From positions 186,001 to 250,000 of the forward strand of contig NQMI01000013.1 of assembly GCA_002270565.1 (NCBI GenBank): a stretch of DNA of 64,000 bases, read 5' to 3'. Positions within the stretch are counted from its first letter, which is position 1; each line of letters begins with the position of its first letter. Source of the stretch: Stenocarpella maydis (Eukaryota; Ascomycota; Sordariomycetes; Diaporthales; Diaporthaceae). Both the position numbers and the translations under genes were made by a program. Shown here piece by piece: positions 21,401 through 32,633 of this stretch. The notes beneath the pieces are model-generated. The model worked only from the letters and a program-made list of their open reading frames with translations, did no database searches and was not told the origin of the DNA.

Positions 21401-21798
21401 TTCTTCAAGAGATTCGTGGCCAACATGAGAACCTCGGTGTCTGGACGGTAACTCTGGACTGCGCCCAAGTATCCAATGCGCTTCTGGTGGTACTTCTGAG
21501 AGGACATAACCTCAAGGACGTTGAAGGAGGCCCAGGACATGTCGTGCCCCATCATCTCGAGGTAAATGAGCTTGAGCAAGGCGGTGGCCTTGATGTCTGT
21601 CTCGTATCGTCAGACTATGGCGAACAGCAGCCAGCTCAGGAATGGTGTAAACTGACCCATGTCCTGGCCGCGAATTTCCGCACGACATTCTTTCAGACAG
21701 TTCTGTATATACTCCTTCTCGTGCCCTTTGTGATTCCGTAGGCCTCGGATGAGGTCGTAGAGGGATTTCTCGAACCTGTAACGATTTTTAGCTGTCAT
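18466..21798 (-). CDS. APL5: AP-3 adaptor complex, delta subunit
   Basis: Predicted 1031 residues from five exons: 21798-21657, 21596-21400, 21329-20946, 20893-20665, 20609-18466. The delta adaptin is the large subunit of AP-3, which sorts cargo from Golgi or endosome to the vacuole. It opens with FEKSLYDLIRGLRNHKG, the hallmark adaptin N-terminus, followed by HEAT-like helices (LLKLIYLEMMGHDMSWASF, ELGWRRPHDFLPLAPRLFEL). The second half is hydrophilic, and the C-terminus has three lysine clusters (KKKKK) separated by acidic or proline-rich spacers. The joins restore conserved runs such as NLLKK-DLTTG and IKL-FATLTPLEP. Intron 2 uses a weak GTCCGC donor. The start MTAKNRYRFEK is a little uncertain because TTACAG before GTTCGAG could also be a splice acceptor of an unseen first exon. 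It is divergent from EMC2. Confidence 0.93.
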
Positions 21799-22496
21799 TT
21801 GTCCACCTGTATACCCGTATGCCTGGAGTCTAGCGGCAGTGCGTACATCTTGTCCGAATCACGGCGCGACGGCGCCTGTCAAGCCGTCACGGCTGGTAAC
21901 GAGCGGGAGAGGGGGAGGGAGGGAGGGAGGAGGTATTCGGAGCTCAGCGCGCGAGACAAGATGGACACTGACGCATCCCTCCGTTTGGCATATTGCACGG
22001 TCCCCTGCCAGCACAAGTCGTCGTTGAGGGTTTCGGACCAGTCCTTGAGGTATTCGTGGCGCTGTATGTTTAAGTAATGGGTGGCTTTGGGGAGCTGCTT
22101 GCTTGGTGGTGGTGCTAGTGGTGGTGATAGGTTGTCTTGGGCTCGGTCCGGCCTGGTTAGCAGCAGCACATCATCGGCTTGCCTGTGTAAGCTGCCCCAC
22201 GTAATGAAGACGCTCGGCACTGGGCCAAAGCAAGCTGGGGTACCTCGTATCTTGTACCTTTGTACCTGTGCAGCTCAGTCTAGTGTCCACTATCTTGCAC
22301 AGCAACTACTCCGTGCATGCAGTACATTGACAGCTCCACAGCTTCGTCTCATCAACTGTTCTATCCATCCACCATCCGGACCACGCATAGGCAGAGCTCC
22401 ATCACAGCATTGCCTACCTAACCGCACAGCAATTGTTCCGGCCGCCTTGACTCCTTGACAGATCAGTTTGTTTGATTGCCACCTAAAGAGTCAATA
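21799..22496. promoter_or_regulatory. Divergent promoter between AP-3 delta and EMC2
   Basis: About 700 bases between two divergent start codons. It contains a purine tract (GGGA-type repeats, about 21903-21932) that would be pyrimidine-rich on the AP-3 delta strand, as in many fungal leaders, and a pyrimidine-rich leader before EMC2. No further motif assigned. Confidence 0.5.
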
Positions 22497-23643
22497 ATGG
22501 CCCCGTCGCTCCTCCATCCTCCCAGCCACTTGTCGCCGGCGCAAGCTCTCGAGCTATCGCAACGCGCTCCTGCAATCCTCAAGAACTCGCCGCGCACCAT
22601 CTCGTCCTCACCGCTGGCGTCCCTTTTCTCGGCACCAGAGAGCACCGAGCTATGGATCACCGTCGAGAACCTTCTGCTCTCATGTCTGCGCACAGGCGAC
22701 GAGCAGGCCGCCCACGAGTGCCTCGAGAGGCTGGTCCTGAGGTTCGGCGACGACAATGAGCGCATAATGGCCTTCAAGGGGCTCTTGAAGGAAGCAGACG
22801 CTGCCAACAACGCTGCGCTAGAGAAGGTTCTGAGAGAATATAACGATATTCTGGCCAAGAACGAGACCAATATTGTTAGTGGTCCAGAGTTTCGCTTTCC
22901 GTGAACTGCAAGATCCTGATTCCGTAACTACAGCCCATCACGAAACGACGCATCGCGTTGCTGCGAACTCTTGGTCGGCCTGCTGATGCTGTGGCTGGGC
23001 TGTCAGCCCTCCTGGACTTCTGCCCCGTCGACGCTGAATCCTGGGCTGAGCTGGCCGACATATACTGCTCACAAGGCATGTATGCGCAGGCCATCTACTC
23101 TCTTGAGGAAGTATTGGTGCTGGCACCCAATGCCTGGAATGTTGGTAGCCCCACCCCCCTCACCACGGACAGGTGCTGATGGTTCGAGGCAGATACACGC
23201 GCGCCTTGGTGAGGTCGAGTACATGGCCTCGACGTCTTCCGGTTCAGATGAGGTCGTTTCGTGCAAATATCTTGCAGAGTCATTGAAGCGGTTCTGCCGA
23301 AGCATTGAGCTTTGTGACGACTACCTGCGCGGCTACTATGGGCTCAAGCTGGTAAGATGCTCGAAACGGCAGAAGCTCTTTCACAGTCTGTATTGACGAA
23401 TGCCAGGTCACCTCGAAACTGTTGGAATCAGCAGCAAAGTCCGGCAAGCAAATCGACCCAGAGGATTTCGCAATTCCATCCACAGCCACTATCGAGAAAC
23501 TTAGTGAGAAGGCCACTGCGAAGTTATCCGAAATCGTGCGCCGTAGTGCGGCAAAGGAGAGTGGCTGGAGTGGATATGAAGAATCCGAGCTCGAAGCGGC
23601 CCGCGAGCTTCTCTCCAAAGAGTCTTCGGGTATCATCAGATGA
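22497..23643 (+). CDS. EMC2: ER membrane protein complex subunit 2 (TPR protein)
   Basis: Predicted 326 residues from four exons: 22497-22874, 22934-23140, 23193-23351, 23407-23643, all joined in phase 0. EMC2 is a cytosolic tetratricopeptide-repeat scaffold of the ER membrane complex, which inserts tail-anchored and multi-pass membrane proteins. Recognisable parts are ELWITVENLLLSCLRTGD, RIALLRTLGRPADAVAGLSA, the TPR LLDFCPVDAESWAELADIY with YAQAIYSLEEVLVLAPNAW, and YLAESLKRFCRSIELCDDYL with LRGYYGLKL. The protein is of normal length for the family. Introns 1 and 2 use the less common donors GTTAGT and GTTGGT. The short N-terminal extension PSLLHPPSHLSPAQALELS is fungal-type. Confidence 0.92.
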
Positions 23644-26600
23644 ACACAGCCTTGACCAATTCACCTTCCATAGGGAAATGCTCAGAGGGCAGTGATGTCC
23701 CCAGCGTGTCTGGATCACCGTCTATGAGTCACACAGCAGGAATAGGACCAGTCAGAGTGTCATTGGATGACTGTTGGTGCCTGGCAACATGAACTTGCAT
23801 GAGCGGTGGGTACTCGGCTGTGCGAGCTGGCAGTGCCATGCACGTGGCGCCAGGCGAAGCCGGGACAAGTAAGGACGCAAGGAGTCAGCACCAAAGTTTG
23901 TGATGCTGGTGGCACAAGCTCATCCGAAAGACGGCCTGTCAAGGTGTGCTTGTTGGATCAAGACGGGTTGCAAATGAGGGCAACTCGGCTAGGGCTCCGG
24001 ACCTTCGTCAAGACATGCAAGGAACAAAGCTTGGATCAAGGCGTTTGCCGACACTCTGTTGAGCTGGGCCCTTGTTCCCTCTTTCCAGTCAGCGTCCCGT
24101 CAAGCAGCAATGCAACCGTAAGGTCAGACTGCTGTGATGTATCGCAATGCGGCTCCGGGGCAGCGACGTGATACGGCGGCTGTGCCTCTCCCAACAGGCG
24201 CCCGACTACCTAGACAGCCCAGGTACAATAATTCTTTTGCATTCATTTCTCCCTGTCTACCAGTCTACTTGGCGTCCTGAGGACTGTCACGCAACTCTGG
24301 GTGGTGATGGAGGGCTGCGGCCGAGACTAGAAGATAGCCAGGTATGCATGAGTGTGGCTGCAAGCTTGCATTGTCATCATCCCCACCGCCTTTTTGGCTG
24401 CGCGGCGGAACCGGGCCTACACAGAAGATGGTTGAATTTACGCGGGGGAAGTTGGTGCAGGTCCTGGACCAATTCGCAATGTTGCTGCTTCCTCGTGCCC
24501 TGTCAAATAAAGGCTGGCGTGATGCACCAGCAACTGCAGGACTTCCTCAGCTGCGTCAACATGCAGGAAGAATTTGCATCGGCAACTGCAGTGGCACCGC
24601 CCATGCACAGCCCAGGAGGGGCCAGAACAGCACACTTTCAACAGCTTCCAGAACCAGTACGGGCGGTGGTGGTGGCGAAGTGAGAGGGAGAGGAGGAGCT
24701 AATATACGACCAAGTGTCTCTCTCTGTCCAGACCTAGTAGTCTGGGTAAGTAGTCTAGGCTCTATACCTCGGGATCTGGCTACCACGCATGGGTGGCCCC
24801 AGGTGCCTGTTTTCCCCGTTGTAACGGTGCTCGCCCCAGGTTGACACTGGACAGAGAGCATGGCGCCTCGTACCATATGCCCAGCTTACACGCGAGCTCG
24901 AGTCCGGCGTTGTTGGACAACAAGTCAGCCGACTCATCTGTGCTGTGAGTCTGATGGCACACGCTCCCCGCTTCCCTTGGGGTAACATGCCTGTGCCGGC
25001 CCTTGAAGGGTTCCCCTCTGCGGGCATCCGAGACGAGCTCACCTGTCTCTCATGACGATACTGCTGCCTTGTTTGTCTGTTAAATCGAGAGGCTAGAGGA
25101 AGGGCAAAGGTGGGGTGGGGCGGCTTTAATGCCTCGCCGATCTGAGCGGACCCATCCGAGGGGGAGGGGTTGGCGTTTCTCGGACCTCTTCTCAGAAGTT
25201 CTAGCCTTGTTATTATTAACGTTGGGCAACAACCACAACCACATGGACGGAAACTCATCACCTGACTCGAAGTCGATTACCGTCGGGCCCTAACCCATTA
25301 TCGCCGTTTCTGGGTCGTATGACGAGGCAGAGCTGGAGTGGTGCGAAGTGCCCTGATGATTTCTTTCCGGTATAAGAGAGGGGCCAGGGACATCACGAAG
25401 CACCCCGGAATCTCCCAGGAGCCAGCTTCGTCGTGCCCGCTCCCTTGACTCCTTGCCTTGGGTCTGCCGTGCGATTGGGGCAGATATTACACTAGGCGGA
25501 GGAACAGAGCAGTGGGCAGTTTGCAGTAGATTCCTTCCTAGTGCTGGAGCCAGCGCATTACATACCTCGAGCCGCAGCAGGGCGTGTTATTTTCCTTGTT
25601 TGAGACCAGGAGCTAGGGCACAGCATTCCCGCCTGAAATCAGCCAGTGAATAGACTTGTACACTACGAGCCCAAGACAAGTCCCATCTATGTACTTGGGG
25701 GAGTCCCTTCACCGCAACCCCAGCTGGACGCAACCCAACACGTCCGTTCTGATACGAGCCCAACGTTGTTTTGACGCTCGCCCTGACCGGGTCAGCCCAG
25801 CCAGGCCCCCTCGCCGTTTTGCTACGAAAAGAAAAAAAGGCCGTGCAGGTAGATCTTCTTAGGCTGTGTCGCACCTGAACGGACTTGGACTTAGACGACA
25901 ACTTGGGCAATACCCACCCACTCACACTTATCACGCCTCCCTCACTCGCCCAGAAAAACATCTCTCACACACACGCCACACCCCCGACACACACACAGAC
26001 ACACACACAGACACACACACAGACACACACAGCCTTCTTTCTGCTCTCACCTGGCCCTGCGTACAGCTCCAGCGCCATCAATCTCGTGACGGCCCCCCGA
26101 ACCAAAAGCTTGCACTCTCAGCTGGTGCGCCCATACACCGGTTTCCATCACCATTACGCACTACCCTGGTCTGCCGCATCGCGTCCTGCGGGGCTATTTC
26201 TTATACACAGCAGACGCCGTCGCCGCTCCCCCCCATTTGATCATTCATCCAAGCTCTCTTTTTATTTTTGCTATACGCCTCGCCCAGAATTGGAGGGGTT
26301 CCCAGAACAGCCCAGGGAAGTGACATACAGATGGCAGCACGTCCACGTCGGAAACAACGAACACATGATCACGGCACCATCTGTCCTGAAGTGTACCGAA
26401 CAACCGCCACGCGGAACAATAGCCGCGAGTCCGTATGATGCTGGCTGTCATACGGATCCAAATCTAGCCAATGCCGTCCTTAAGAAATCACTTCTTCAAG
26501 AATGCAGTAAGAAGAAGAAAGGGAACTCTAGAAGAGCTAAGCTGATAGCAAGAAGACACTGCGCCTTGCAATCGCGAACGCTTAGCAAAACCCTGCATCT

Positions 26601-26786
26601 TACTGCTTCTTAGCCACTTATGCCGTGCCAGACCCACTGACAAAAAACTCCGAAGCGCCTAGATGCGGAGGAAGGTCTCCTGGTGACTGGCCGCAACAAT
26701 TTGCTCAAATGTGCATATCCCGCTCATCATTGCCGCCGCCAGCAAATGCTCAATCATGACTCCAGCTTCGCCGCCGCCATGGTCAT
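23644..26786. other. Long gene-free region (3.1 kb)
   Basis: No frame here resembles a protein. The first part is the 3' side of EMC2. The stretch about 25.86-26.28 kb is strongly pyrimidine-rich on the plus strand, like a fungal 5' leader, and holds the CA/GACA microsatellite, but no convincing start of a gene follows it. The 242-codon frame at 25885-26613 is low in complexity and lacks any family likeness. A non-coding transcript is possible but cannot be shown. Confidence 0.45.
25986..26031. repeat. Microsatellite, 12-base unit GACACACACACA
   Basis: Nearly four copies of a 12-base CA-rich unit in succession, inside a pyrimidine-rich stretch. Typical slippage-prone intergenic DNA. Confidence 0.9.
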
Positions 26787-28617
26787 TCAGCTAATCCTCT
26801 GCCTCTTGGGATCACCGCCGCCGCCGCCGCTTCCTCCCGCCCCGGCAGCAGCCGCTGCGGCCGTACCGTTCGTCGAGACCTCGGCCAGCGCCGGCCTCGC
26901 GCCGCCTCCACCCGCAACGCCGCCGCCGCTGTTGCCCTCACCAGGCGGGGGCCTCTTGAACGTCGGCGGGCGGTACTGGCCCCTGTTGCCCAGGGGGCTA
27001 CCCGGGCCCAGCGGGGCCCCGATCCGTCTCACCTGGTTGAGCTGCGGGTTGACGACGTTGCCCCTCTGCGTGTTGCTGGGTCCTTGTTGTTGTTGCTGGC
27101 CTGGGCCGGCCCGGCTGAAGCTGTTGTTCGTGGAAGGGGTGGGGGGCGCCGCGCTAAGGTCCGCAATGCCGCTGTTGTCGTCGTCGGCTGGGTCGTGGTC
27201 CCTGAAGTCTCTTCTAAGTGGCTTTGACTTGGTGTAGTCGATTCCCGGTGTCTTAAAGACAGAAGGGGTTTCGGCGTGGGGGTTGAAGACCAGGGCGCCT
27301 GACGGTGTGCTGGGAAGCTTGACTTCGTCCTCTTTCTGGCCGGCAAGCTGTTTGACCGCGCGGGCGGAAAAGAAACCCACCGGTTCGTTGGTACCTGAGG
27401 TATCACTCTGCGCCTGTGGTGGTGGGGCCTGGCCAGGACCACTATTGCTTGGCTTATTGTTTTGCACTGGAGCATTGGTCTGAGGTCGGGGTTGGTTCTG
27501 CGGTGGTGGTTGTGGTTGTCGTGTACCGTTCTGGACGGGGTGATTTGAACCTCGTGGTCGCGCATTCTCCTGACCTTGGGCGGTAGTCTGAGGTGGCCGA
27601 GCTGGGTTTCCCGCCGAGTGTGACCTCGCCAGAGGTCGTGAAGGGGGCTGCATGGCTTGTGGGTTGGGCTTGCCGGCGGGCTGAGGAGTGGGTTTTGCGC
27701 TTTCTGGTAGTGAGACCTCGTCCGGGTGATCATCATCCACCATATTAAAGTCCACCTCATCAAACTCCCCGAGGAGGTCTTCAAAAGCTTCAATAGCGGA
27801 GGGCGCTGCCCAGAATAAGGTCAGCGGTGCTTTTCCACAATGAAGACTGTAGCCAACAAACCTGCGTTGCCAATATCTTGGGCAGAAGGCTCCTTCTTAA
27901 CCTCAACCTTCTTGGCGAAGTCTGCGTGTCGATGCAGCCCACTCTCGTCCCAGCCCTTGTTTGGCTCGAGCTTCAGCTTGGTGACCTTCTTCAGGTAGTC
28001 CTTGTCGTAGATGCAGTTTCCCAGCACATTCCCAAAGTTCCTCAGAGCCCTCTTCAGCGCATCAGTAGTCCCCTCCTTCTTCGCCTTCTCGAAGGCTGCC
28101 GCCTTTCCCTTGCAGTTCTCGATGTGGCCGTAGCCAATGTCCTCATGGAATGTGCCATCCCGCAGTGTTACGCGGACAATGACAGACAAGCCCAGGGATA
28201 TCTTGAGCGTCTGTGGGTGCTCGTCGACAAAGTCCACCTGTATTTCTTTGATCATGGACGACCAGCCATTGAATCCGAAGACCTCGTTTGCGAGGGCAAT
28301 GCATTTCTCCGCGGCGATGTAGTGGACCTTTTGGCCCGAGGGCCCGGTGCGTGCGGACAGGTACTCAGGCCCGAGTTGCTTCTCGAGGCGGGACTGCAGC
28401 GTTGCGATTTCCTGCGCCGTGTATTCTGAGACGCGCGGCTTGGCCTCCTCAAAAGGGTTGGCGACTATGGTGTGTTGGTCGCCTGGGCTGGATTGGTGCA
28501 GAAGTGAGGACGTCAGCGAGTTGCGACCGGCGATGATGGGAGACGCGTGTGGTCTGCCAGGCGCGTTACGCGGGCTTGCAGCTGGTGAGGGCAGGTTTCA
28601 AGTACTCACGCAGGCAT
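26787..28617 (-). CDS. RAD52: DNA repair protein RAD52
   Basis: Predicted 550 residues from three exons: 28617-28610 (only 8 coding bases), 28487-27862, 27805-26787. RAD52 anneals single strands and loads RAD51 in homologous recombination. The N-terminal ring-forming domain is complete and well conserved: YTAQEIATLQSRLEKQLGPE, EKCIALANEVFGFNGWSS, VDFVDEHPQT, ISLGLSVIVRVTLRDGT, then HEDIGYGHIENCKGKAAAFE, KKEGTTDALKRALRNFGN. The C-terminal half is disordered, rich in proline, glutamine and glycine. It contains GFFSARAVKQL, whose F356-x-x-A359 fits an FxxA-type RAD51-binding element; this is inference. The tiny first exon (ATG CCT GC) joins to give MPAPGDQHTIVANPFEE, the usual fungal start. Length is normal for filamentous fungi. 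Confidence 0.95.
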
Positions 28618-29677
28618 TTTTGGGCGTGGTCTGAAGCAGTATACACACTCGTCAAACCAATAATCTCGGCTCGGTTGCGGTGGGGAATTGGATGGTTCAA
28701 GGGACGGGAGACTCACGCCACATGAACCGCCTCCTGGTTGTTGACTCGCTCTCTGCCTGGAGACGTGCCTGGGAGCCTTCTCTGGCACAGCGCCCAAAGC
28801 AGCACCGCGTCTGCACGTGACCCAGTCTTCTGGTTACATCATCGGGCCGAGATCCCCTGTCCTTGACTGCCATTACACCGCCAATGAGCTGGCGACCACA
28901 ACCAGAACAAACAGAGCACTGATCATTTCCTCATGCGTTTTCTAGTCATGTATTTGTCAGGGCCACTTATTCTCCAGTCAATCTCGCCTTGTGCTGTTGT
29001 GTATTATGTGCGAGCTGGATCCTCGTGCGTGAATCAAACAGCAGTCATCTCAGTATCATAGCTGGCCCAGGCTCGTTCGTGTCAGCTGCCATCCGTCGGC
29101 CGCTTGGTCAGTGATGACTTATGATCTCTAGAGCAGTCAATGTCTGTGTTCAGGGGCTAGAGAGCGGGGTATTTCCACCAGACCTCAGTAAGGTGGAATT
29201 TACGAATGCTGGTGTTTGTGGCCAATGTCCTTCTGTTTGCCATGAGCGGTCCTATCTACGTAGACCATTCCCTTGTCCTCCAAGTCGGCATTAGCTAGAA
29301 GGCACCTGACCTGCTTTCATCAGGTCAACAGACAACATTGTTCCGCACCATGCCTCAATGATTACAAAGGGAAACCCAGTCAAGTATCTTCCCCGTCGAT
29401 GCTTTCCACCGCATGTACAGAGTCAGTCCCCGTGCCCGGGGAGCCCAGGAAAGAAATGGATATCAAATGACATGGAGACCATGGAAATAACGCCGCCGTG
29501 ATATGTGATCCCCCGTGTCTATGCACTCCCTCTCAACGCCAAAAGAAAACGGTCCTCGGCCTCGTGCGCCATGTCTGAGCACGCGCACGGTGTCCTCCCC
29601 TGCTCTTGGCCCTTCAGATTACCGCAGAATGATGCTTGGGTGACACGGCCCAGGGGCTAACATTCCCGGCTCCGTTT
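28618..29677. other. Intergenic between RAD52 promoter and STS1 3' end
   Basis: About 1.06 kb holding the RAD52 promoter on the minus strand and the 3' region of the STS1-like gene. No coding frame or repeat of note was seen. Confidence 0.5.
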
Positions 29678-30505
29678 CTAAAAGGGCCCAACGCGGACAG
29701 GAGCTCCATACGACCCGTTCAGGAGCTGGTCCAGGATCGAGTTCTGGTCAGGGGCACCCGGCTGGGCATTCTGATTCTGAGTGGTGCCGGACCAACCCAC
29801 GTTGCTCGACAGTGCGTTCACTGCGCCTTGCAGTCGTCCTCCAGCCTGCTCGTTGTGTTTGGCCAGAACCTGGTCCCATCCGTCCCTGTGGAGGGCAAAG
29901 CCGCCGCCGCGCTTCGCGGCCTCTGTGATCACCATCGCCCACGCCTTGGCTATCTCGTCGTAAACATGATCCTTGTGGTGCCTATAGGTCTGGCTGTCCC
30001 AGTTGGGCATTGAGTGTGCGACCTTGGTGACGCCGTCCAGGTACACGAGCGATACATCGGCCTGATTCTCGAGCGGGGGGAGATACTGAGGCGTGAAGTC
30101 CATGATGGCACTGACGAGAGCAGCAAGTGGCTGCTTGACGCGGTAATATGCGTAGTCAGAACTGGAATGGCCGTATGGCATGGCCTCGGCAAGCTTTTGT
30201 TGGTAGCCCTCGAGAACTTGCAGCGAGGATGCGGCCGACGGGCGTGGAGCACCGCTCAGGACCTCCTCCTGTATGTCTGAGCGTCGCTCGCATATCCTCT
30301 GGAGAACGGTCCGCAGCTGGTTGTTGTCGAGGGTCTCGAGCAGTCGGGGTAGCGGCAGTGCTCGAGAGGGGGGCTCAGGAAGCCTGCTCTTCTTGGAGGG
30401 TCTCGCGAGCTGCCTCTGGTGAGGTGCGGGGGAGCTGAGTGGCGAGACGCTCATCTCGTCAACGTCGTCGTCAGATGCCTTGCGTTTCCGTGATGTGGAG
30501 GCCAT
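29678..30505 (-). CDS. STS1: Tethering factor for nuclear proteasome, STS1/Cut8 family
   Basis: Single exon, 275 residues from the ATG of MASTSRKRKASDDDVDE. Cut8/STS1 proteins bind the proteasome and hold it at the nuclear envelope, and are themselves short-lived. Visible are a basic N-terminal nuclear-localisation stretch (SRKRKAS, then RPSKKSRLP) and a helical core typical of the family (LLETLDNNQLRTVLQRICER, SLQVLEGYQQKLAEAMPYG, YAYYRVKQPLAALVSAIMDF). The conserved segment YLDGVTKVAHSMPNWDS and the helices after it (HHKDHVYDEIAKAWAMVI) follow. The C-terminal 60 residues are low-complexity and less conserved. The frame extends upstream to a GTG, but the ATG is preferred. Confidence 0.9.
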   Translation of the reverse strand: MASTSRKRKASDDDVDEMSVSPLSSPAPHQRQLARPSKKSRLPEPPSRALPLPRLLETLDNNQLRTVLQRICERRSDIQEEVLSGAPRPSAASSLQVLEGYQQKLAEAMPYGHSSSDYAYYRVKQPLAALVSAIMDFTPQYLPPLENQADVSLVYLDGVTKVAHSMPNWDSQTYRHHKDHVYDEIAKAWAMVITEAAKRGGGFALHRDGWDQVLAKHNEQAGGRLQGAVNALSSNVGWSGTTQNQNAQPGAPDQNSILDQLLNGSYGAPVRVGPF

Positions 30506-31261
30506 GTTTGTGAAAGGGGACACTGTTGATTACTGAATGTCAGCGCCTTGAGCACAGCAACAGAGGTAGGCAAGGTCTTCAATCTCGACATGTCGACCGA
30601 GTCACGGAGACTCAGACAGCCGAAGCTCAAGGCGGGCTGCCGAATTAGGGGCAAGGAAGGCGAAATGGGGGATGCATACTGGATCGGGAAGGAGAAAGGC
30701 GGTTGTTTTCGTGCTGATGGGGGAAGACGGGTGGCTGCGACAACAGCACGTTCATCTTGGCGTTGACGCAGGCGAGCTGCCTCGTGATGTGAAATGAAAT
30801 TGTCGTCGATGAGTTGATGCGAGAGCGGGCTTCCGGTTGCAGACGGCCAAAAAGAATGGCCGATGGTGTCAGATGTTGAAAGGGACGTTGTTGCTGGTCG
30901 GGAAGGAGTCGACGTCGAGGACGGGAACGGGGACGGGGACGAGCGAATTCTGATGGTGAGCGGGTCCGCCTTGGAGGTTAGGACGAAGGAAAGTAAGTGG
31001 TGAAGGGTGGGAGCGGAGAAGTTTCGCTCGCAGGCCAGAGGTGGGCTCGAGGTTCGTGTCGTCCAATGATGGGATGTGTGGAGTTGGCCTGGCCTGGCGG
31101 GCTGGCAACCTGGTTACCTAGGAAGGCAGGGAGCAGCGACAACACGCAGTCGTGTGCTTGCTTAGCCTGTCGGTCGGTCGGTCTCGTTTGCGGGAGGCGA
31201 TATGGAAAGGTGTCAGGTTCAGGTCTAGGGTCAGGCTCGGGTAAAGCGTAACATTAGATTC

Positions 31262-31271
31262 GGATTCAGAT

Positions 31272-31308
<37 letters not shown>
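31262..31308. repeat. Hexamer array (CTCAGG / TTCAGA variants)
   Basis: A run of about seven TCAGGC-phase hexamers, the first ones degenerate (GGATTCAGATTCAGG) and the later ones identical. Shorter related fragments occur just upstream, near 31213-31235. Simple-sequence expansion. Confidence 0.85.
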
Positions 31309-32190
31309 GGCGAGGCCGGCGGGTTGAGGAGGAAGCGGGCTAGGGAAAGTGGACGGATGGAACGAGTGCATTGAAGCGCATCAAAAATGGCCGACGGACG
31401 AGACAATGTTGGGTCTGCAGGGGCCCAGCGCTGCTGGAGCGAGGGCGGAGCGAGGGATACCCAGCTACTGCTTGCTACCTCAGCGCAGGTATGCCTGTCC
31501 GTTGGCGATGTTCCAGCTGGTCCTAGCTGGTCCAAGCACTTTCCAACCAGGGCGTGGGCGGCTCCTTGTCATTATTAGAGGAGCACCCAGGCTTTTACAT
31601 CTGCCTGCCGGTCCAAGGAGCCTCCTTGGGCCAGGGTACCTGGTACAGACATGCGAACGCCAAGTACTCACCTACATAGGTGGCGTAGCTAGTACCCCCA
31701 GGTATCCAGGAGTCCCGGGAAGGGAGGACGGTACCTCAGTCGCCGGCAGCTGGGCAGCTACTCAAGTATGTGAGTCTCGAGTCTCGCCGACAAAGGCGGT
31801 CAAGAGAGGGAAGAAAAGGCCATCTTCGAACCCCAGTGCCTGCAGGTAAAACCGGCGCCGGCCTTCGAGTGGACCGGACCGCATGGTCAAGCTGCAATGC
31901 CAACAAACAAACATGCCCGACACCGTGAACCACTGCCAACCACTGCTGCCGCCTACTGTGCGTCGTACTCTGGCGAGCCAGCAAGGGCCCAGGCCCAGGA
32001 ATATCCGGGCATTTATTGCAGCGGATGCCATGCTGCCACCCCTCTCCTTGTCGGCCTTTTCCTTTTTTCCCCCTGGTACTAGCAGACTTCTACTCCGACA
32101 GCATATGCACAAGGCCTGCGGAGAATGGGAGAACTGGAGACCCGGCCCATATTGTATGATCAGGTATACCGCAGTAGATAGGGAGGGAGA

Positions 32191-32216
32191 CGGACATGCT
32201 ATACGGACATGCTATA
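32191..32216. repeat. 13-bp tandem duplication
   Basis: CGGACATGCTATA occurs twice back to back. Intergenic; no function evident. Confidence 0.9.
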
Positions 32217-32633
32217 GTAGCTCCCACGGGAGCGGTCGACGGCCAATGAGATAGATGCGCCCCCGTACGGTCACGAACACCGGGATGAGCTCACGCTCTA
32301 CAGAGGCACCCTGGGCATCTGATTTGGTCCGTACATTTTATGTATCCCAGGTCTAATGCATCCTAGGGTCTGCATCGGTCCTGCAACCCCTTCCAATCCC
32401 CGTCGAAAAACTACTAGGAGAGCTGTCACATCACGCCAACGTGTGTTGGCCGGCTCTGACCAACGTTACCACCCAGGCGGCGGCTCGCCTCGAATTCCGT
32501 AGCTCTGAGCCAATGCGGCTCCAGCCCCCAGAGACCCACGGGGATTTCGAGCTCAACGTGGTCATACATCGTCATCTCTAGCTCCTGGTCGGTCTCCCGA
32601 GCCCGCTTCCGTTCCGCGAGGTTCTCCCAAAAC

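Larger units (their letters stand above)
30506..32633. other. Gene-free region (2.1 kb) with small repeats
   Basis: Holds the STS1 promoter and leader (pyrimidine-rich on the minus strand near the start) and the 3' side of homoserine kinase. It contains a TCAGGC-type hexamer array at about 31262-31308 and a 13-base tandem duplication at 32191-32216. No protein-like frame was found. Confidence 0.5.

Noticed and set aside
25885..26613. 242-codon frame in the CA-rich region
   Set aside because: Low complexity at its start and no motif anywhere; probably a chance frame.
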